DNA of 64,000 nucleotides from Rubrivivax sp. (GTDB lineage: Bacteria; Pseudomonadota; Gammaproteobacteria; Burkholderiales; Burkholderiaceae_C), in contig JAHBZS010000019.1 of NCBI GenBank assembly GCA_019635285.1, positions 1 to 64,000 of the forward strand, given 5' to 3'. The position numbers were made by a program, and so were the translations under genes. Below, piece by piece: positions 28,851 to 38,344 of the stretch (position 1 is its first letter; each line of letters starts with the position of its first letter). A model generated the notes under the pieces. It worked only from the letters and a program-made list of their open reading frames with translations, did no database searches and was not told where the DNA came from.

Positions 28851-30641
28851 TCAGCGCACGCCCAGCTTGAAGGCGATCATCGCGCGCAGCTTGTTCGGCA
28901 GCACCGGCTTGATCAGCAGGTGAAAGTCGTGCTCGGCGGCCTCGGCCTCGTGGCCGCCGATGGTGCTGCCGGTGATGACGATGGCCGGCAGCGTGCGTCC
29001 CGGCCACTGTGCACGCGCCAGCGTCAGCGCGTCCAGGCCGGTGTGGCCCTGCGGCAGGCGGTAGTCGACGAGCAGCAGGTCCGGCGCCCCCGGCGGTGAG
29101 GCGGCCAGCCAGGCCTGCAGGCTGGCGATGGTGTCGAAGTCCACCACGCTGGCGCCCCAGGCCTTGAGCAGCACCACCAGGCCCTCGCGCACCGCGGCCT
29201 CGTCCTCGACGACGAGGATCAGCCGGCCTTGCAGCGTCAGCCCCAGCGGCGCCTTGGCCTGCGTGGCGGCCGGCTCCAGCGCGCGCACCGTCTTGCCCGG
29301 TGGTACCTCGAACGAGAACACCGTGCCGTGGCCGACGCGCGAGCGCACGCCGATCGGTGCTTCCATCAGCGCCGCCAGGCGCGCGACGATCGCCAGCCCC
29401 AGGCCCAGGCCCTTGCGCTGGTGCGCCTGCAGCGGACGCTGGCTCTGCACCTGGTAGAACTCGTCGAAGATGCGCGGCAGGCTGGCCTCGGAGATGCCGA
29501 TGCCGCTGTCCCAGACCTGCATCAACAGCCGGTCGCCACGCCGCCGGCAGCTGACCAGCACGCCGCCGTCGTCGGTGTAGCGGATGGCGTTGCTGACCAG
29601 GTTGCGCAGCACGCGTTCCAGCAGCACCGGGTCGGCGAAGGCGACGTGGCGCGCGCCGCGGAAGCTCAAGGCCAGCCCCTTCTCGAAGGCCGTGGGCTCG
29701 AAGTGCAGGCGCAGCCGCGCGAACAGCTCGCGCATCGCCACCGGCGCCGGGTTGACGTCCACGCCGCCGGTATCGATGCGCGTGATGTCCAGCAGTTCGC
29801 CGAACAGGCCTTCCAGCGCGTCCACCGATTCGTTGATGCTGTTCACCAGGGACGCCACCTCAGGGTCGTGGCTGCGCTGGCGCAGCGCCTCGGCGAAGAG
29901 GCCCATCGCATGCAGCGGCTGGCGCAGGTCGTGGCTGGCCGCGGCGAAGAACTGCGTCTTGGCGCGGCTGGCCGCCTCGGCGGCACGGCGGGCCTGTTCG
30001 GACACGCCCATCTCGGCATGCAGTTGCACGGCCAGCTTCTCGCTGTGCGCCTTCAGGCGGATGACCTGGTCGAGCGCGCTGCGCTGCACGCGCCCCATCA
30101 CCAGCAAGGCGATGAACTGCAGCACCAGGATGCCGGCCAGCTGCCAGTGCCAGGGCTGGCTGGTGTCGGTGGCGATGCGCAGGATCGCCGGCAGCAGCAG
30201 CAGGCAGACGAAGGCGATGTACAGGCGCTGCTGCGTCGCCAGCAGCTGCACCGACGCCAGCCCCAGGCTGAAGATCACCAGCATCAGCGCGACGCGGTGG
30301 TACGGCGTGCCCAGGCCCCAGAACAGCCACACCGCCACCGCCCAGCACGAGGCCTGCAGCAGCACCAGCGCCTTCCAGCTGCGCCGCCAGCCGTGCAGCG
30401 TGGCGTCGTCGGCATCGGGGTTGCGGCGAAAGCGCAGGTAGTGCGCCAGCCGCACCAGCAGCAGCGCCGCCAGCACGCCGCTCCAGGCGAGCATCGGGCC
30501 GCGCGGCGCCAGCGGCCAGTACATCGCCACCATCAGGCTCCAGCCGATCAGGTAGCCGACCAGCGAGGCCGGCGTCTGCACGAACAGCGCGCGGATGTGG
30601 TCGAAACGCCGGCCCTGCGGAGGCGGCGGCGCCGCGTTCAT
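28851..30641 (-). CDS. membrane hybrid sensor histidine kinase
   Basis: 596-residue kinase. Five or six N-terminal membrane helices (about residues 25-185) precede a short coiled coil. The HisKA domain has its phospho-His in AAASHDLRQPLHAMGLFAEAL, and HATPase_c has LRNLVSNAIRYTDDGGVLV, DSGIGI and KGLGLGLAIV. The C-terminal receiver domain has its Asp in LLLVDYRLPQGHTG. The ATG overlaps the stop of the LuxR-type regulator, so the pair is cotranscribed. The signal sensed by the membrane domain is unknown. Confidence 0.9.
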   Translation of the reverse strand: MNAAPPPPQGRRFDHIRALFVQTPASLVGYLIGWSLMVAMYWPLAPRGPMLAWSGVLAALLLVRLAHYLRFRRNPDADDATLHGWRRSWKALVLLQASCWAVAVWLFWGLGTPYHRVALMLVIFSLGLASVQLLATQQRLYIAFVCLLLLPAILRIATDTSQPWHWQLAGILVLQFIALLVMGRVQRSALDQVIRLKAHSEKLAVQLHAEMGVSEQARRAAEAASRAKTQFFAAASHDLRQPLHAMGLFAEALRQRSHDPEVASLVNSINESVDALEGLFGELLDITRIDTGGVDVNPAPVAMRELFARLRLHFEPTAFEKGLALSFRGARHVAFADPVLLERVLRNLVSNAIRYTDDGGVLVSCRRRGDRLLMQVWDSGIGISEASLPRIFDEFYQVQSQRPLQAHQRKGLGLGLAIVARLAALMEAPIGVRSRVGHGTVFSFEVPPGKTVRALEPAATQAKAPLGLTLQGRLILVVEDEAAVREGLVVLLKAWGASVVDFDTIASLQAWLAASPPGAPDLLLVDYRLPQGHTGLDALTLARAQWPGRTLPAIVITGSTIGGHEAEAAEHDFHLLIKPVLPNKLRAMIAFKLGVR

Positions 30642-31372
30642 CGGCTGTCGGACGGCGAGGGTTGGCGCGCGTTCTGCGCCGCCTGCTGCTGCATCTGGCT
30701 GACCGCCAGCACCGCCTGCGTGCGCGAGCTGACGCCCAGCGCGCGCAGCACCGCCGCGACATGGTCCTTGACGGTCTCGACCGACACGTTGAGCTCGCGC
30801 GCGATCAGCTTGTTGGGCTTGCCCTGCAGCAGCAGCGCCAGCACATCGCTCTGGCGCGGCGTCAGGCCCACCGACTCCAGCGACAACGGCGCCTTCTGGT
30901 AGCTGGGCTGGCTGCTGGCGGCGCCCAGCGGGCGCATCACGTCGGGCACGGTGTCGCCTTCGACCGGCGGCGCGTCCAGGCCGAGCATCATCGGCGGCAC
31001 GTACAGGCCGCCGGACATGACCATGCGCAGCGCCTCGAACAGCTGGTCGTTGGACGAGCGCTTGGGCACGAAACCCATGGCGCCCAGGTCGATGGCACGG
31101 ATGACGTCGCTGGTGCGGTCGGAGGCCGACACCACCACCACCGGCAGCGACGGATAGGTGGCGCGCATCTCGGTCAGCACCTCGAAGCCGTCGGCATCAC
31201 CCAGCGACAGGTCGAGCAGCACCAAGTCGAAGTCGGCGTCCTTCTGCAGCGCCGCGCGCGCCTCGGCCGCACTGCCGGCGCCGAGCACGGAGACGTCGTC
31301 GCCCAGCCCCTTGATCACCGTCTGCAGCGCGGACAGGATCAGCGGATGGTCATCGACCAGCAGCACCTTCAT
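30638..31372 (-). CDS. NarL/LuxR-family response regulator
   Basis: 244-residue two-domain regulator. The receiver domain starts KVLLVDDHPLILSALQ with phospho-Asp in LVLLDLSLGDADG; the LuxR-type helix-turn-helix is LTPRQSDVLALLLQGKPNKLIARELNVSVETVKDHVAAVLRALGV. The start chosen is the ATG at 31372 with GGGAG upstream; a GTG six codons earlier is possible. It is the first gene of the operon with the hybrid kinase, its likely partner. Confidence 0.9.
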   Translation of the reverse strand: MKVLLVDDHPLILSALQTVIKGLGDDVSVLGAGSAAEARAALQKDADFDLVLLDLSLGDADGFEVLTEMRATYPSLPVVVVSASDRTSDVIRAIDLGAMGFVPKRSSNDQLFEALRMVMSGGLYVPPMMLGLDAPPVEGDTVPDVMRPLGAASSQPSYQKAPLSLESVGLTPRQSDVLALLLQGKPNKLIARELNVSVETVKDHVAAVLRALGVSSRTQAVLAVSQMQQQAAQNARQPSPSDSR

Positions 31373-31430
31373 CTTGTCGTCTCCCGGCACTCATCGCGTA
31401 CAGGGCGATGGTAGTGCAGCCGCCGCCGGC

Positions 31431-31883
31431 TCAGACGTAGCGCCGCGAGATCGTCTCGGCGACGCAGGCGGGGCGGCTGGAGCCTTCGAGCTCGATGTGG
31501 GCCTCCACCGTCAGCTGGGCCCCGCCGTCCAGCGGCAGGTATTCGCGCAGCACGAAGCGGCCGCGCACGCGGCTGCCGCTGGGCACCGGCGCGGTGAAGC
31601 GCACCTTGTTCAGCCCGTAGTTGACGCCCATGCGCACGTCGCTCACGTCGAAGGCCTTGGCGAAGAGTTCGGGCAGCAGGCTCAGGGTCAGGAAGCCGTG
31701 CGCGATGGTCTTGCCGAACGGCCCCTGCGCGGCCTTGACCGGGTCGATGTGGATCCACTGGTGGTCACCGGTGGCCTCGGCGAACTTGTCGATGCGCGAC
31801 TGGTCGACCGTGACCCAGTCGCTCACGCCGATCTCCTGGCCGACCTGGGTCTGCAGCTCCTGCAGCTTGGCAAAGGTTTTCAT
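31431..31883 (-). CDS. MaoC-family (R)-specific enoyl-CoA hydratase-like protein
   Basis: 150-residue hot-dog-fold protein. The hydratase-2 motif FAEATGDHQWIHIDPVKAAQGPFGKTIAHGFLTLSLLP carries the catalytic Asp and His. It resembles NodN/MaoC hydratases acting on acyl-CoA or acyl-ACP intermediates. The ATG overlaps the ParA stop (ATGA). Confidence 0.88.
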   Translation of the reverse strand: MKTFAKLQELQTQVGQEIGVSDWVTVDQSRIDKFAEATGDHQWIHIDPVKAAQGPFGKTIAHGFLTLSLLPELFAKAFDVSDVRMGVNYGLNKVRFTAPVPSGSRVRGRFVLREYLPLDGGAQLTVEAHIELEGSSRPACVAETISRRYV

Positions 31884-32497
31884 CGTGCTATCCACTCCCG
31901 CAAAGGCACCCATTGTTCTAGATCGCGCTCGACGCGGCTCGGGGCCACGTCCCACAGCGTCAGACCGCGCGCCGCCAGCTGCACGTAGTTCTGCGTGTCG
32001 CGCAGCCAGGCGACCACCGGCACGTTGAGCGTCGACAGGTACTGGTGCAGCTGGTCGTTGGCGATGGTGTGCTCGCGCACGCGCATGCCCACCAGGCCGA
32101 GCTGGATGTCGGCGGCACGCGGGTGCGCGCGCAGCGCCACTAGGAAAGCATGCGTGGCCTGGATGTCGAACAGGCTGGGCTGCAGCGGGATCAGCATCTT
32201 GGTGGCGATGCGCAGCACCGCGTCCAGGCGCTTGCCGTGCAGCCCGGCGGGCGTGTCCAGCACCACGTGCGTGGTGCCCTTGGGCGGACGCACGATGTCG
32301 TGGTGGCTGACTTCCCAGCTGCGGATCAGCGGCAGCTGCGGCGGCCGCAACGCCAGCCATTGCCGCGACGACTGCTGCCGGTCGACGTCGCCCAGCATCA
32401 CCGCATGTCCCGCCTTGGCCAGCGCGCCCGCCACGTGGGTGGCCAGCGTGCTCTTGCCGACCCCGCCCTTGGGGTTGGCGACCACGATCACAGACAT
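31880..32497 (-). CDS. orphan ParA/MinD-family ATPase
   Basis: 205-residue deviant-Walker ATPase: VVANPKGGVGKSTLATHVAGALAKAG (signature Lys), VMLGDVDRQQSS and VVLDTPAGLHGK. It is shorter than chromosome-partition ParA, and no ParB or obvious centromere lies nearby, so it is an orphan MinD/ParA-like protein, perhaps positioning a protein complex or granule. Start MSVIVVANPKG is set by the Walker A position. It is divergent from kefF and coupled to the MaoC gene. Confidence 0.85.
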   Translation of the reverse strand: MSVIVVANPKGGVGKSTLATHVAGALAKAGHAVMLGDVDRQQSSRQWLALRPPQLPLIRSWEVSHHDIVRPPKGTTHVVLDTPAGLHGKRLDAVLRIATKMLIPLQPSLFDIQATHAFLVALRAHPRAADIQLGLVGMRVREHTIANDQLHQYLSTLNVPVVAWLRDTQNYVQLAARGLTLWDVAPSRVERDLEQWVPLREWIAR

Positions 32498-32588
32498 GCA
32501 CGACTCCGGTGAAGCAGCGTTCAGGTTATGGTAGCGGCGCGCCGGCGCGCCTTGCTCCGGGCAAACCCAAGCGCCCAGCGCCCTTCGT

Positions 32589-33200
32589 ATGCCCGAGATC
32601 GTCGTGCTCGTCGCCCATCCGCAGCAGGAGCATTCGCGCGTCAACCGTGCCCTGATGCAGGGCGCCGCGCGCGCCGCGCCGGGGCGCGTCGAGGTGCGCG
32701 ACCTGTATGCGCTGTATCCCGACTACCTGATCGATGTCGGCGCGGAGCAGGCACAGCTGGCCGCCGCGCGGCTGGTGGTGTGGCAGCACCCGGTGCACTG
32801 GTACGGCATGCCGCCGCTGATGAAGCTGTGGCTGGACGAGGTCTTCAGCTTCGGCTGGGCCTATGGCCCGCGCGGCAGCGCGCTGAGCGGCAAGGACCTG
32901 TGGCTGGTGGCCTCCACCGGCGGGGCCAGCGAGTCCTACCGGCCGGACGGCTACAACCGCTATTTCTTCGACGCCTTCCTGCCGCCCTACGAACAGACCG
33001 CGGCGCTGGCCGGCATGCGCTTCCTGCCGCCGCTGCTGGTGCACGGCGCGCACCGCCTGGGCGACGGCGAGCTGGACGCGCAGGTGCAGACCTACGTGCA
33101 GCGCCTGGCCAGCTACCCCGACTGGCCGGAGATCGCCGAACTGGAGCCCTGCGCCCCCTGCCCCGTGCCCGGCGACGCCCGCCCCGCCGCCGCAAGCTGA
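32589..33200 (+). CDS. kefF: KefF/KefG-type NAD(P)H quinone oxidoreductase, ancillary to KefC
   Basis: 203-residue flavodoxin-fold oxidoreductase: IVVLVAHPQQEHSRVNRAL, VVWQHPVHWYGMPPLMKLWLDEVF and STGGASESYRPDGYN are the KefF/KefG hallmarks. It stimulates the KefC potassium efflux system and reduces quinones. The gene ends 2 nt before kefC. Confidence 0.9.
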   Translation: MPEIVVLVAHPQQEHSRVNRALMQGAARAAPGRVEVRDLYALYPDYLIDVGAEQAQLAAARLVVWQHPVHWYGMPPLMKLWLDEVFSFGWAYGPRGSALSGKDLWLVASTGGASESYRPDGYNRYFFDAFLPPYEQTAALAGMRFLPPLLVHGAHRLGDGELDAQVQTYVQRLASYPDWPEIAELEPCAPCPVPGDARPAAAS

Positions 33201-33202
33201 GC

Positions 33203-35014
33203 ATGGAACACGACACGACTTGGCTGCAGACCGGCCTGGTGTACCTGGCCGCGGCGGTGGTGGCGGTGCCGCTGTCGCGGCTGCTGGGACTGGGCTCGAT
33301 CATCGGCTACCTGGCGGCGGGCGTGGCCATCGGCCCGTGGGGGCTGCGGCTGGTGACCAACGCCGCCACCATCCTGCACGTCGCCGAGTTCGGCGTCGTG
33401 CTGATGATGTTCCTGGTCGGCCTGGAACTCGAGCCGCGGCGGCTGTGGGCCATGCGCCGGCCGATCTTCGGCTGGGGCAGCGTGCAGCTCTTCGGCTCGG
33501 CGGCGCTGATGACCGGCATCGCCGTGGCCTGCGGCGTGGACTGGCGCATCGCGCTGGTGGCCTCGCTGGGGCTGGCCGATTCCTCCACCGCCACCGGGCT
33601 GGGCGTGGCGGCCGAGCGCAACCTGCTGCCCACCCGCTCGGGCCAGCGCATGCTCGGCGTGCTGCTGCTGCAGGACGTGGCGGCGATCCCCATCCTGGCG
33701 ATGATCCCGCTGCTGGCGCTCGGCGTCACACACGCCGGCGGCGGCGGCTGGCTCACCGCGGCCAAGGCGCTGGGCGTGGTCGCGGCCATCGTCTTCGGCG
33801 GGCGGCTGCTGCTGCGTCCGGCGCTGCGCTGGATCGCGCGCAGCGATTCGCCGGAGATCTTCACCGCGGCGTCGCTGCTGCTGGTGGTGGCCACCGCGGC
33901 GCTGATGCATTCGGTGGGGCTGTCGATGGCGCTGGGCGCCTTCCTGGCCGGCGTGCTGCTGGCCGAGAGCGAATACCGGCGCGAGCTGGAGACCGACATC
34001 GAGCCCTTCAAGGGCCTGCTGCTCGGGCTGTTCTTCATCGCCGTGGGCATGACCATCGACTTTGCGGTGATCGCGGCGCAGCCGCTGCTCGTCGCCGCCA
34101 TCGTCGTCGGCCTGCTGCTGGTCAAGGCACTGGTGCTGTGGGGCATCGCCCGCGCCACCGGCATCGCCGCCGGCGACCGCCCGCTGTTCATCGTGCTGCT
34201 GGCGCAGGGCGGCGAGATGGGCTTCGTGATCTTCCAGACCGCGTCCGGCGCGGGCGTGTTCAACGCAGCCACCGGTTCGCTGCTGACGGCCGCGGTGACC
34301 CTGTCGATGCTGGTGGCGCCGCTACTGCTGGTGGCCGCCGACCGCCTGGCCGCGCGCCACGCCGCGGCGCCGCAGCGCCAGGCGGACGAGATCAGCGAGG
34401 AACAGCACGCCCCGGTGATCATCGCCGGCTTCGGCCGCTACGGCCAGATCATCGGCCGCCTGCTGTCGGCCAACGGGCTGGACGCCACCGTGCTGGACTA
34501 CGACGTCGAGCAGATCGAGACAGTGCGCCGCTTCGGCTGGAAGGCGTTCTATGGCGACGCCACGCGGCTGGACCTGCTGCGCACCGCCGGGGCCGGCCGC
34601 GCCCGCGTGTTCGTGCTGGCCATCGACGACGTCGAGCAGAGCGTCGAAGTCGCCAAGCTGGTGCGCGAGCACTTCCCCGGCTTGAGCATCGTCGCGCGGG
34701 CACGCAACGTCGGCCACTATTACCGGCTGCACGCGCTGGGCGTGAAGCTCATCGAACGCGAGACGCTGGACTCGGCGCTGATGAGCGGGCGCAGCGTGCT
34801 CGAGCTGATGGGCTGGGAGCGCCATGCGGCGCGCACGCAGGCGCTGCGCTTCCGCCGCCACAGCATCGAGCTGATGCAGCGCATGGCGCCGCATTCCGGC
34901 GACGAGAAGCGTCTGATCGCGCTGGCCAAGGAGGGCCGCCAGCAGCTCGAGGCGCAGTGGGCGCAGGAGCGGGTGCAACGGCACGCACAGGGCGACTGGC
35001 AGCCGCCGGCCTGA
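33203..35014 (+). CDS. kefC: glutathione-regulated potassium/proton antiporter KefC
   Basis: 603-residue CPA2-family antiporter. Twelve or so membrane helices occupy residues 1-390, including VGLELEPRRLW and LGLADSSTATGLGV, with the Q-loop-like LETDIEPFKGLLLGLFFIAVGM. A RCK/KTN domain follows with IIAGFGRYGQIIGRLL binding nucleotide. KefC with KefF releases potassium to acidify the cytoplasm during electrophile stress; nemRA at 17-19 kb addresses similar stress but is not linked. Confidence 0.93.
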   Translation: MEHDTTWLQTGLVYLAAAVVAVPLSRLLGLGSIIGYLAAGVAIGPWGLRLVTNAATILHVAEFGVVLMMFLVGLELEPRRLWAMRRPIFGWGSVQLFGSAALMTGIAVACGVDWRIALVASLGLADSSTATGLGVAAERNLLPTRSGQRMLGVLLLQDVAAIPILAMIPLLALGVTHAGGGGWLTAAKALGVVAAIVFGGRLLLRPALRWIARSDSPEIFTAASLLLVVATAALMHSVGLSMALGAFLAGVLLAESEYRRELETDIEPFKGLLLGLFFIAVGMTIDFAVIAAQPLLVAAIVVGLLLVKALVLWGIARATGIAAGDRPLFIVLLAQGGEMGFVIFQTASGAGVFNAATGSLLTAAVTLSMLVAPLLLVAADRLAARHAAAPQRQADEISEEQHAPVIIAGFGRYGQIIGRLLSANGLDATVLDYDVEQIETVRRFGWKAFYGDATRLDLLRTAGAGRARVFVLAIDDVEQSVEVAKLVREHFPGLSIVARARNVGHYYRLHALGVKLIERETLDSALMSGRSVLELMGWERHAARTQALRFRRHSIELMQRMAPHSGDEKRLIALAKEGRQQLEAQWAQERVQRHAQGDWQPPA

Positions 35015-35085
35015 TTGGGGGGCCACTGCAGCGCACCCCTGGGCCGGCGGTCACGACGCGTGGAAGCAGGCCGCGCGAGAGGTCG

Positions 35086-35751
35086 CTAAGGTCGCAGACC
35101 GGCCATCGCCAGACTCACCACGTGGCGCTTGTAGGCTTCGGCCACCTTGGGTTGGCTGAGATCGCGCCCGAAGATCGAGGTCAGTGTCAGGCGGTTGGAG
35201 AAGAAGAAGTACGACATCCCGGCCACCGAGATGTAGAGCTCGACGGGGTCCACGTTGCTGCGAAACACCTTGGCCCGTACGCCGCGTTTTAAGGTGGCCG
35301 CGATGAGTTCGATGAGCGGCGAATTGGTCGCGCGAATGGCGGGCGAGGAGCGCACATGCATCGCACCACGCGCGTTCTCGTGATTCAGCAGCCCGATGAA
35401 GTCGGGATGCTGGGCCAGGTAGTCGAACGAGAATCCGACCAGCTTGGCCATCGCCTCCTCGGGCGCTGCCTCGTCGAGTCTCAGGCCGCGCTCGAGATCG
35501 CGAATCTCGGCGTACACCGACTCCAGCGCCGAACGGTACAGGCCGTCCTTGCTGCCGAAGTAGTAGTACAGAAGTTGCTTGTTGACGCCCGCACGCTCGG
35601 CGATCATCGCGACACGCGCTCCGCCCAGGCCCTTTGCCGCAAACTCCGAGCGCGCTGCGGCCAGGAGTGCTTCGCGCGCGCCGCCGGCAGCGGTCGCGCT
35701 CGCCGCGGAGGGGCTGCGGCGCAGCGTCTTGACCGCCAGGGACACCGCCAT
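35086..35751 (-). CDS. TetR-family regulator of the ABC/hydrolase operon
   Basis: 221-residue TetR protein. The helix-turn-helix lies in FAAKGLGGARVAMIAERAGVNKQLLYYYFGSKDGLY. The C-terminal domain (FDYLAQHPDFIGLLNHENARGA, VDPVELYISVAGMSYFFFSNRLTLTSIFGRDL) is of the kind found in regulators of nutrient-uptake operons and resembles the RutR group in its DNA-binding half. It is the last gene of the operon, adjoining the ABC ATPase stop, and probably binds the palindrome at 40956-40971. Confidence 0.85.
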   Translation of the reverse strand: MAVSLAVKTLRRSPSAASATAAGGAREALLAAARSEFAAKGLGGARVAMIAERAGVNKQLLYYYFGSKDGLYRSALESVYAEIRDLERGLRLDEAAPEEAMAKLVGFSFDYLAQHPDFIGLLNHENARGAMHVRSSPAIRATNSPLIELIAATLKRGVRAKVFRSNVDPVELYISVAGMSYFFFSNRLTLTSIFGRDLSQPKVAEAYKRHVVSLAMAGLRP

Positions 35752-37236
35752 TCAGGCGACCTCGGTCGCCGCGCCGACAATGTCGCGCTCGCTGGCACCG
35801 GCCGGCAGTTCCGCGACGACTGCCGCGCCACGCACCACCAGCAGGCGGTGGCACAGCATCAAGAGCTCCTTCAGATCCGAGCAGACGAGAACCATCGTCA
35901 CACCTTCGCGCGACAGGGTGTCGATCAGCGCATAGATCTCTTCGCGGGCCCCAACATCGACGCCGCGCGTGGGTTCGTCGCAAATCAGCAATATCGGTTT
36001 GGCCAGCAAGGCGCGCCCGAACAGCAGCTTCTGCTGATTGCCTCCGCTCAGCTCCGACGCCGGCACACGCAACGAAGCAGCCACCAGTCTCAGTCGCTGC
36101 AGGATGGGCACCACCGCCGAACGCTCCGCGGCGCGGTCGACCACACCCAGCCTCGACAACGACGGCAACGCGGCTGCACTGGTGTTCTTCAGCACCGACA
36201 AGTTGGCGAACAACCCGTCGCGCTTTCGGTCCTCGGTCAGATAGATCACACCGTGGCGAATGCCGGCAGCGGCCGAATCGATGCTGAACTGCTTCTGCCC
36301 GACGCGGTAGTCGGCCTTCATGCCCGCTTCACGGCCAGCCAGCCGGCGCGCGAGGCGGGTGCGCCCGGCGCCGACCAATCCGGCCAGCCCCACGATCTCC
36401 CCGGACTTCATCGTCAGTTCCGTGGCGCCCCGTGCACCGTGGACGCGAATCTGCAGCTGAGGCCGCTGCGGGTCTGCAAGCACGGGGACACGACCGCGCT
36501 CGTCAACCGTATGGCCTACCATGTGTCGCACCAACGCATCGCGATCCAGGCTTGCCATCGGGCCGCTGAATACCCGCTCGCCATTGCGCAGCACCGTCAC
36601 CTCGTCGGCGATCTCGAACACCTCGTCCAGACGATGCGAGACGAACAGGATCAGCAGCCCACGACGCTTCAATTCGGCAACGATGTCGAACAGCCGCCTG
36701 CGTTCCGACGGTGAAAGTACCGCCGTGGGTTCGTCGAGGGACAGGATCCGCGCCGAACTCGACAAGGCGCGAGCGATCTCCACCAGTTGACGCGTCGCCA
36801 GGTTCAGATCCGCACAGCGGCGCTTGGGGTCGAGCGGCAGGTGGAACTCCTCCAACAGCGTTGCGCTGCGCGCCAGCATCGCGCGCCGATCCAGCAGGCC
36901 GCTGCGCGTGCGCGGCTCACGCCCCAGCCAGATGTTCTCGGCGACGCTCAGTTCGGGCAAAACCGTCAGTTCCTGATAGACGGTATTGATGCCTGCTTCA
37001 CGCGCCTGCAGCGGCGAGTTGAACTGCATGGCGCGGCCGTCGATGCGGATCTCGCCGCTGCTCGGTGGATACACGCCGGCCAGCAGGTTCATCAGCGTGG
37101 ACTTGCCTGCGCCATTGGCGCCGGTCAGCGCGTGCACCTGGCCACGGGCGGCCGTCAGGTCGACACCGGCAAGCGCACGCACCGCACCGAAGCGCCGGCC
37201 CAGATCACGCAACTCGAGCAAGGGCGCATCGAGCAT
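35752..37236 (-). CDS. sugar-type ABC transporter duplicated ATP-binding protein
   Basis: 494-residue double ATPase of the RbsA/MglA (CUT2) type. Domain 1 has Walker A GANGAGKST, a signature region LNLATRQLVEIARAL and Walker B ILSLDEPTA. Domain 2 has a degenerate Walker A (GLVGAGRTRLAR), signature LSGGNQQKLLFGRAL and DEPTRGVDVGAREEIY. It drives import with the two permeases and the binding protein upstream. Start MLDAPLLELRDLGRRFG lies 19 nt after the binding-protein stop. Confidence 0.93.
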   Translation of the reverse strand: MLDAPLLELRDLGRRFGAVRALAGVDLTAARGQVHALTGANGAGKSTLMNLLAGVYPPSSGEIRIDGRAMQFNSPLQAREAGINTVYQELTVLPELSVAENIWLGREPRTRSGLLDRRAMLARSATLLEEFHLPLDPKRRCADLNLATRQLVEIARALSSSARILSLDEPTAVLSPSERRRLFDIVAELKRRGLLILFVSHRLDEVFEIADEVTVLRNGERVFSGPMASLDRDALVRHMVGHTVDERGRVPVLADPQRPQLQIRVHGARGATELTMKSGEIVGLAGLVGAGRTRLARRLAGREAGMKADYRVGQKQFSIDSAAAGIRHGVIYLTEDRKRDGLFANLSVLKNTSAAALPSLSRLGVVDRAAERSAVVPILQRLRLVAASLRVPASELSGGNQQKLLFGRALLAKPILLICDEPTRGVDVGAREEIYALIDTLSREGVTMVLVCSDLKELLMLCHRLLVVRGAAVVAELPAGASERDIVGAATEVA

Positions 37237-37255
37237 ATGCCGCTGACGACCGGGG

Positions 37256-38326
37256 TTACTTCGGCTTGAATTGCGCAGGCAGGTTGCTGGCCCACCAATC
37301 ATCGGGCTTGTCCATCTCGGCGAACTTGGCAGCGTCCTTGGGAGCGATGTACTCGGAGGGAATGATGAGGCCCCGCGGCACCGGCTCGCCGTGCAGAATC
37401 TTCAGCCCCAGCTTGGTGGCCTCCTGCCCGGCGCGGGTCGGAAAGGTCACCGCGCCCCCTTGCTGATGCTTGACCACCCACTTCAGCCAGCCGTTGTACT
37501 CGTCTCCGGGTGACATCACCACGCCCTTCAGGCGGCCGGCCTCCTCGAAGGCTTCTGCAACACCGATCGACATCTGGCCAGCCGGCGAGAACACCCCGTC
37601 GATCCGCGGATAGCGCTGCAGCAGGTTCTCGGTGATCTGCTTGGCCTTGGCACGGTTCCAGTCGCCATGCTCGGCCGACAGCAGTTCGATGTTCGGGTGG
37701 TCCTTGAGCACGAACTTCAGCGCCGCCAGCTGGTCCACCGCAGCCGTGGTGCCGGCGATGGGCAGCATGGCGAAGATCTTGCCCTTACCGCCCATGTCCT
37801 TGACCAGGTGGCGTGCCACCATCTCGCCCAACGTCCATTGGTCGATGAAGGCATTCGACACCGTGCCCTCGGCGCTGCTGAAGCCGCCGCCGGCATTGAC
37901 CGTGGGAATCCCCTTGGCCACCGCCTTGGCCAGCGCCGGTTGAATCGCCTTGTCATCGACCGGCCAGTAGATGATCAGGCTGACATTCTTGGCGATCAGG
38001 TCTTCGATGTCGCTGACCTGCTTGGCGGGGTTGAAAGCCGCATCGGTGACGATCACGTCCTTCACGTCCTTGTGCAGCGACGCTTCGTAGCGGATGTGCT
38101 GCAGGCAGAACACAACCCACGAGTTGCTCATATAGCCGGCGGCGACGCCGATCGTGTACGGCCCCGGCTTCTTGAACTTCGTCGTGTTCACCATTTCGGC
38201 CATCTGTTTTGTCTGAGCGGCCCGATCGGTCTGCGCACGCAGCATGGTTGGCATCAACAACGCCACCACGGATGAAGCGGCAACGGCCAAGACGGCGACC
38301 TTCGAAATCCATCTTCTGAACATCAT
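37256..38326 (-). CDS. ABC transporter periplasmic binding protein, sugar-binding-like fold
   Basis: 356-residue exported binding protein. A signal peptide (two Met, RRWISKVAVLAVAASSVVALL...LRAQ) precedes a type 1 periplasmic-binding domain: PYTIGVAAGYMSNSWVVF, IEDLIAKNVSLIIYWPVDDKAI, GIPTVNAGGG and VDGVFSPAGQMS-like sections. The ligand is not predictable; the type 1 fold serves sugars, nucleosides and other polar solutes. AGGAGGAGGAG precedes the ATG. Confidence 0.9.
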   Translation of the reverse strand: MMFRRWISKVAVLAVAASSVVALLMPTMLRAQTDRAAQTKQMAEMVNTTKFKKPGPYTIGVAAGYMSNSWVVFCLQHIRYEASLHKDVKDVIVTDAAFNPAKQVSDIEDLIAKNVSLIIYWPVDDKAIQPALAKAVAKGIPTVNAGGGFSSAEGTVSNAFIDQWTLGEMVARHLVKDMGGKGKIFAMLPIAGTTAAVDQLAALKFVLKDHPNIELLSAEHGDWNRAKAKQITENLLQRYPRIDGVFSPAGQMSIGVAEAFEEAGRLKGVVMSPGDEYNGWLKWVVKHQQGGAVTFPTRAGQEATKLGLKILHGEPVPRGLIIPSEYIAPKDAAKFAEMDKPDDWWASNLPAQFKPK

Positions 38327-38344
38327 GATCTCCTCCTCCTTGAG

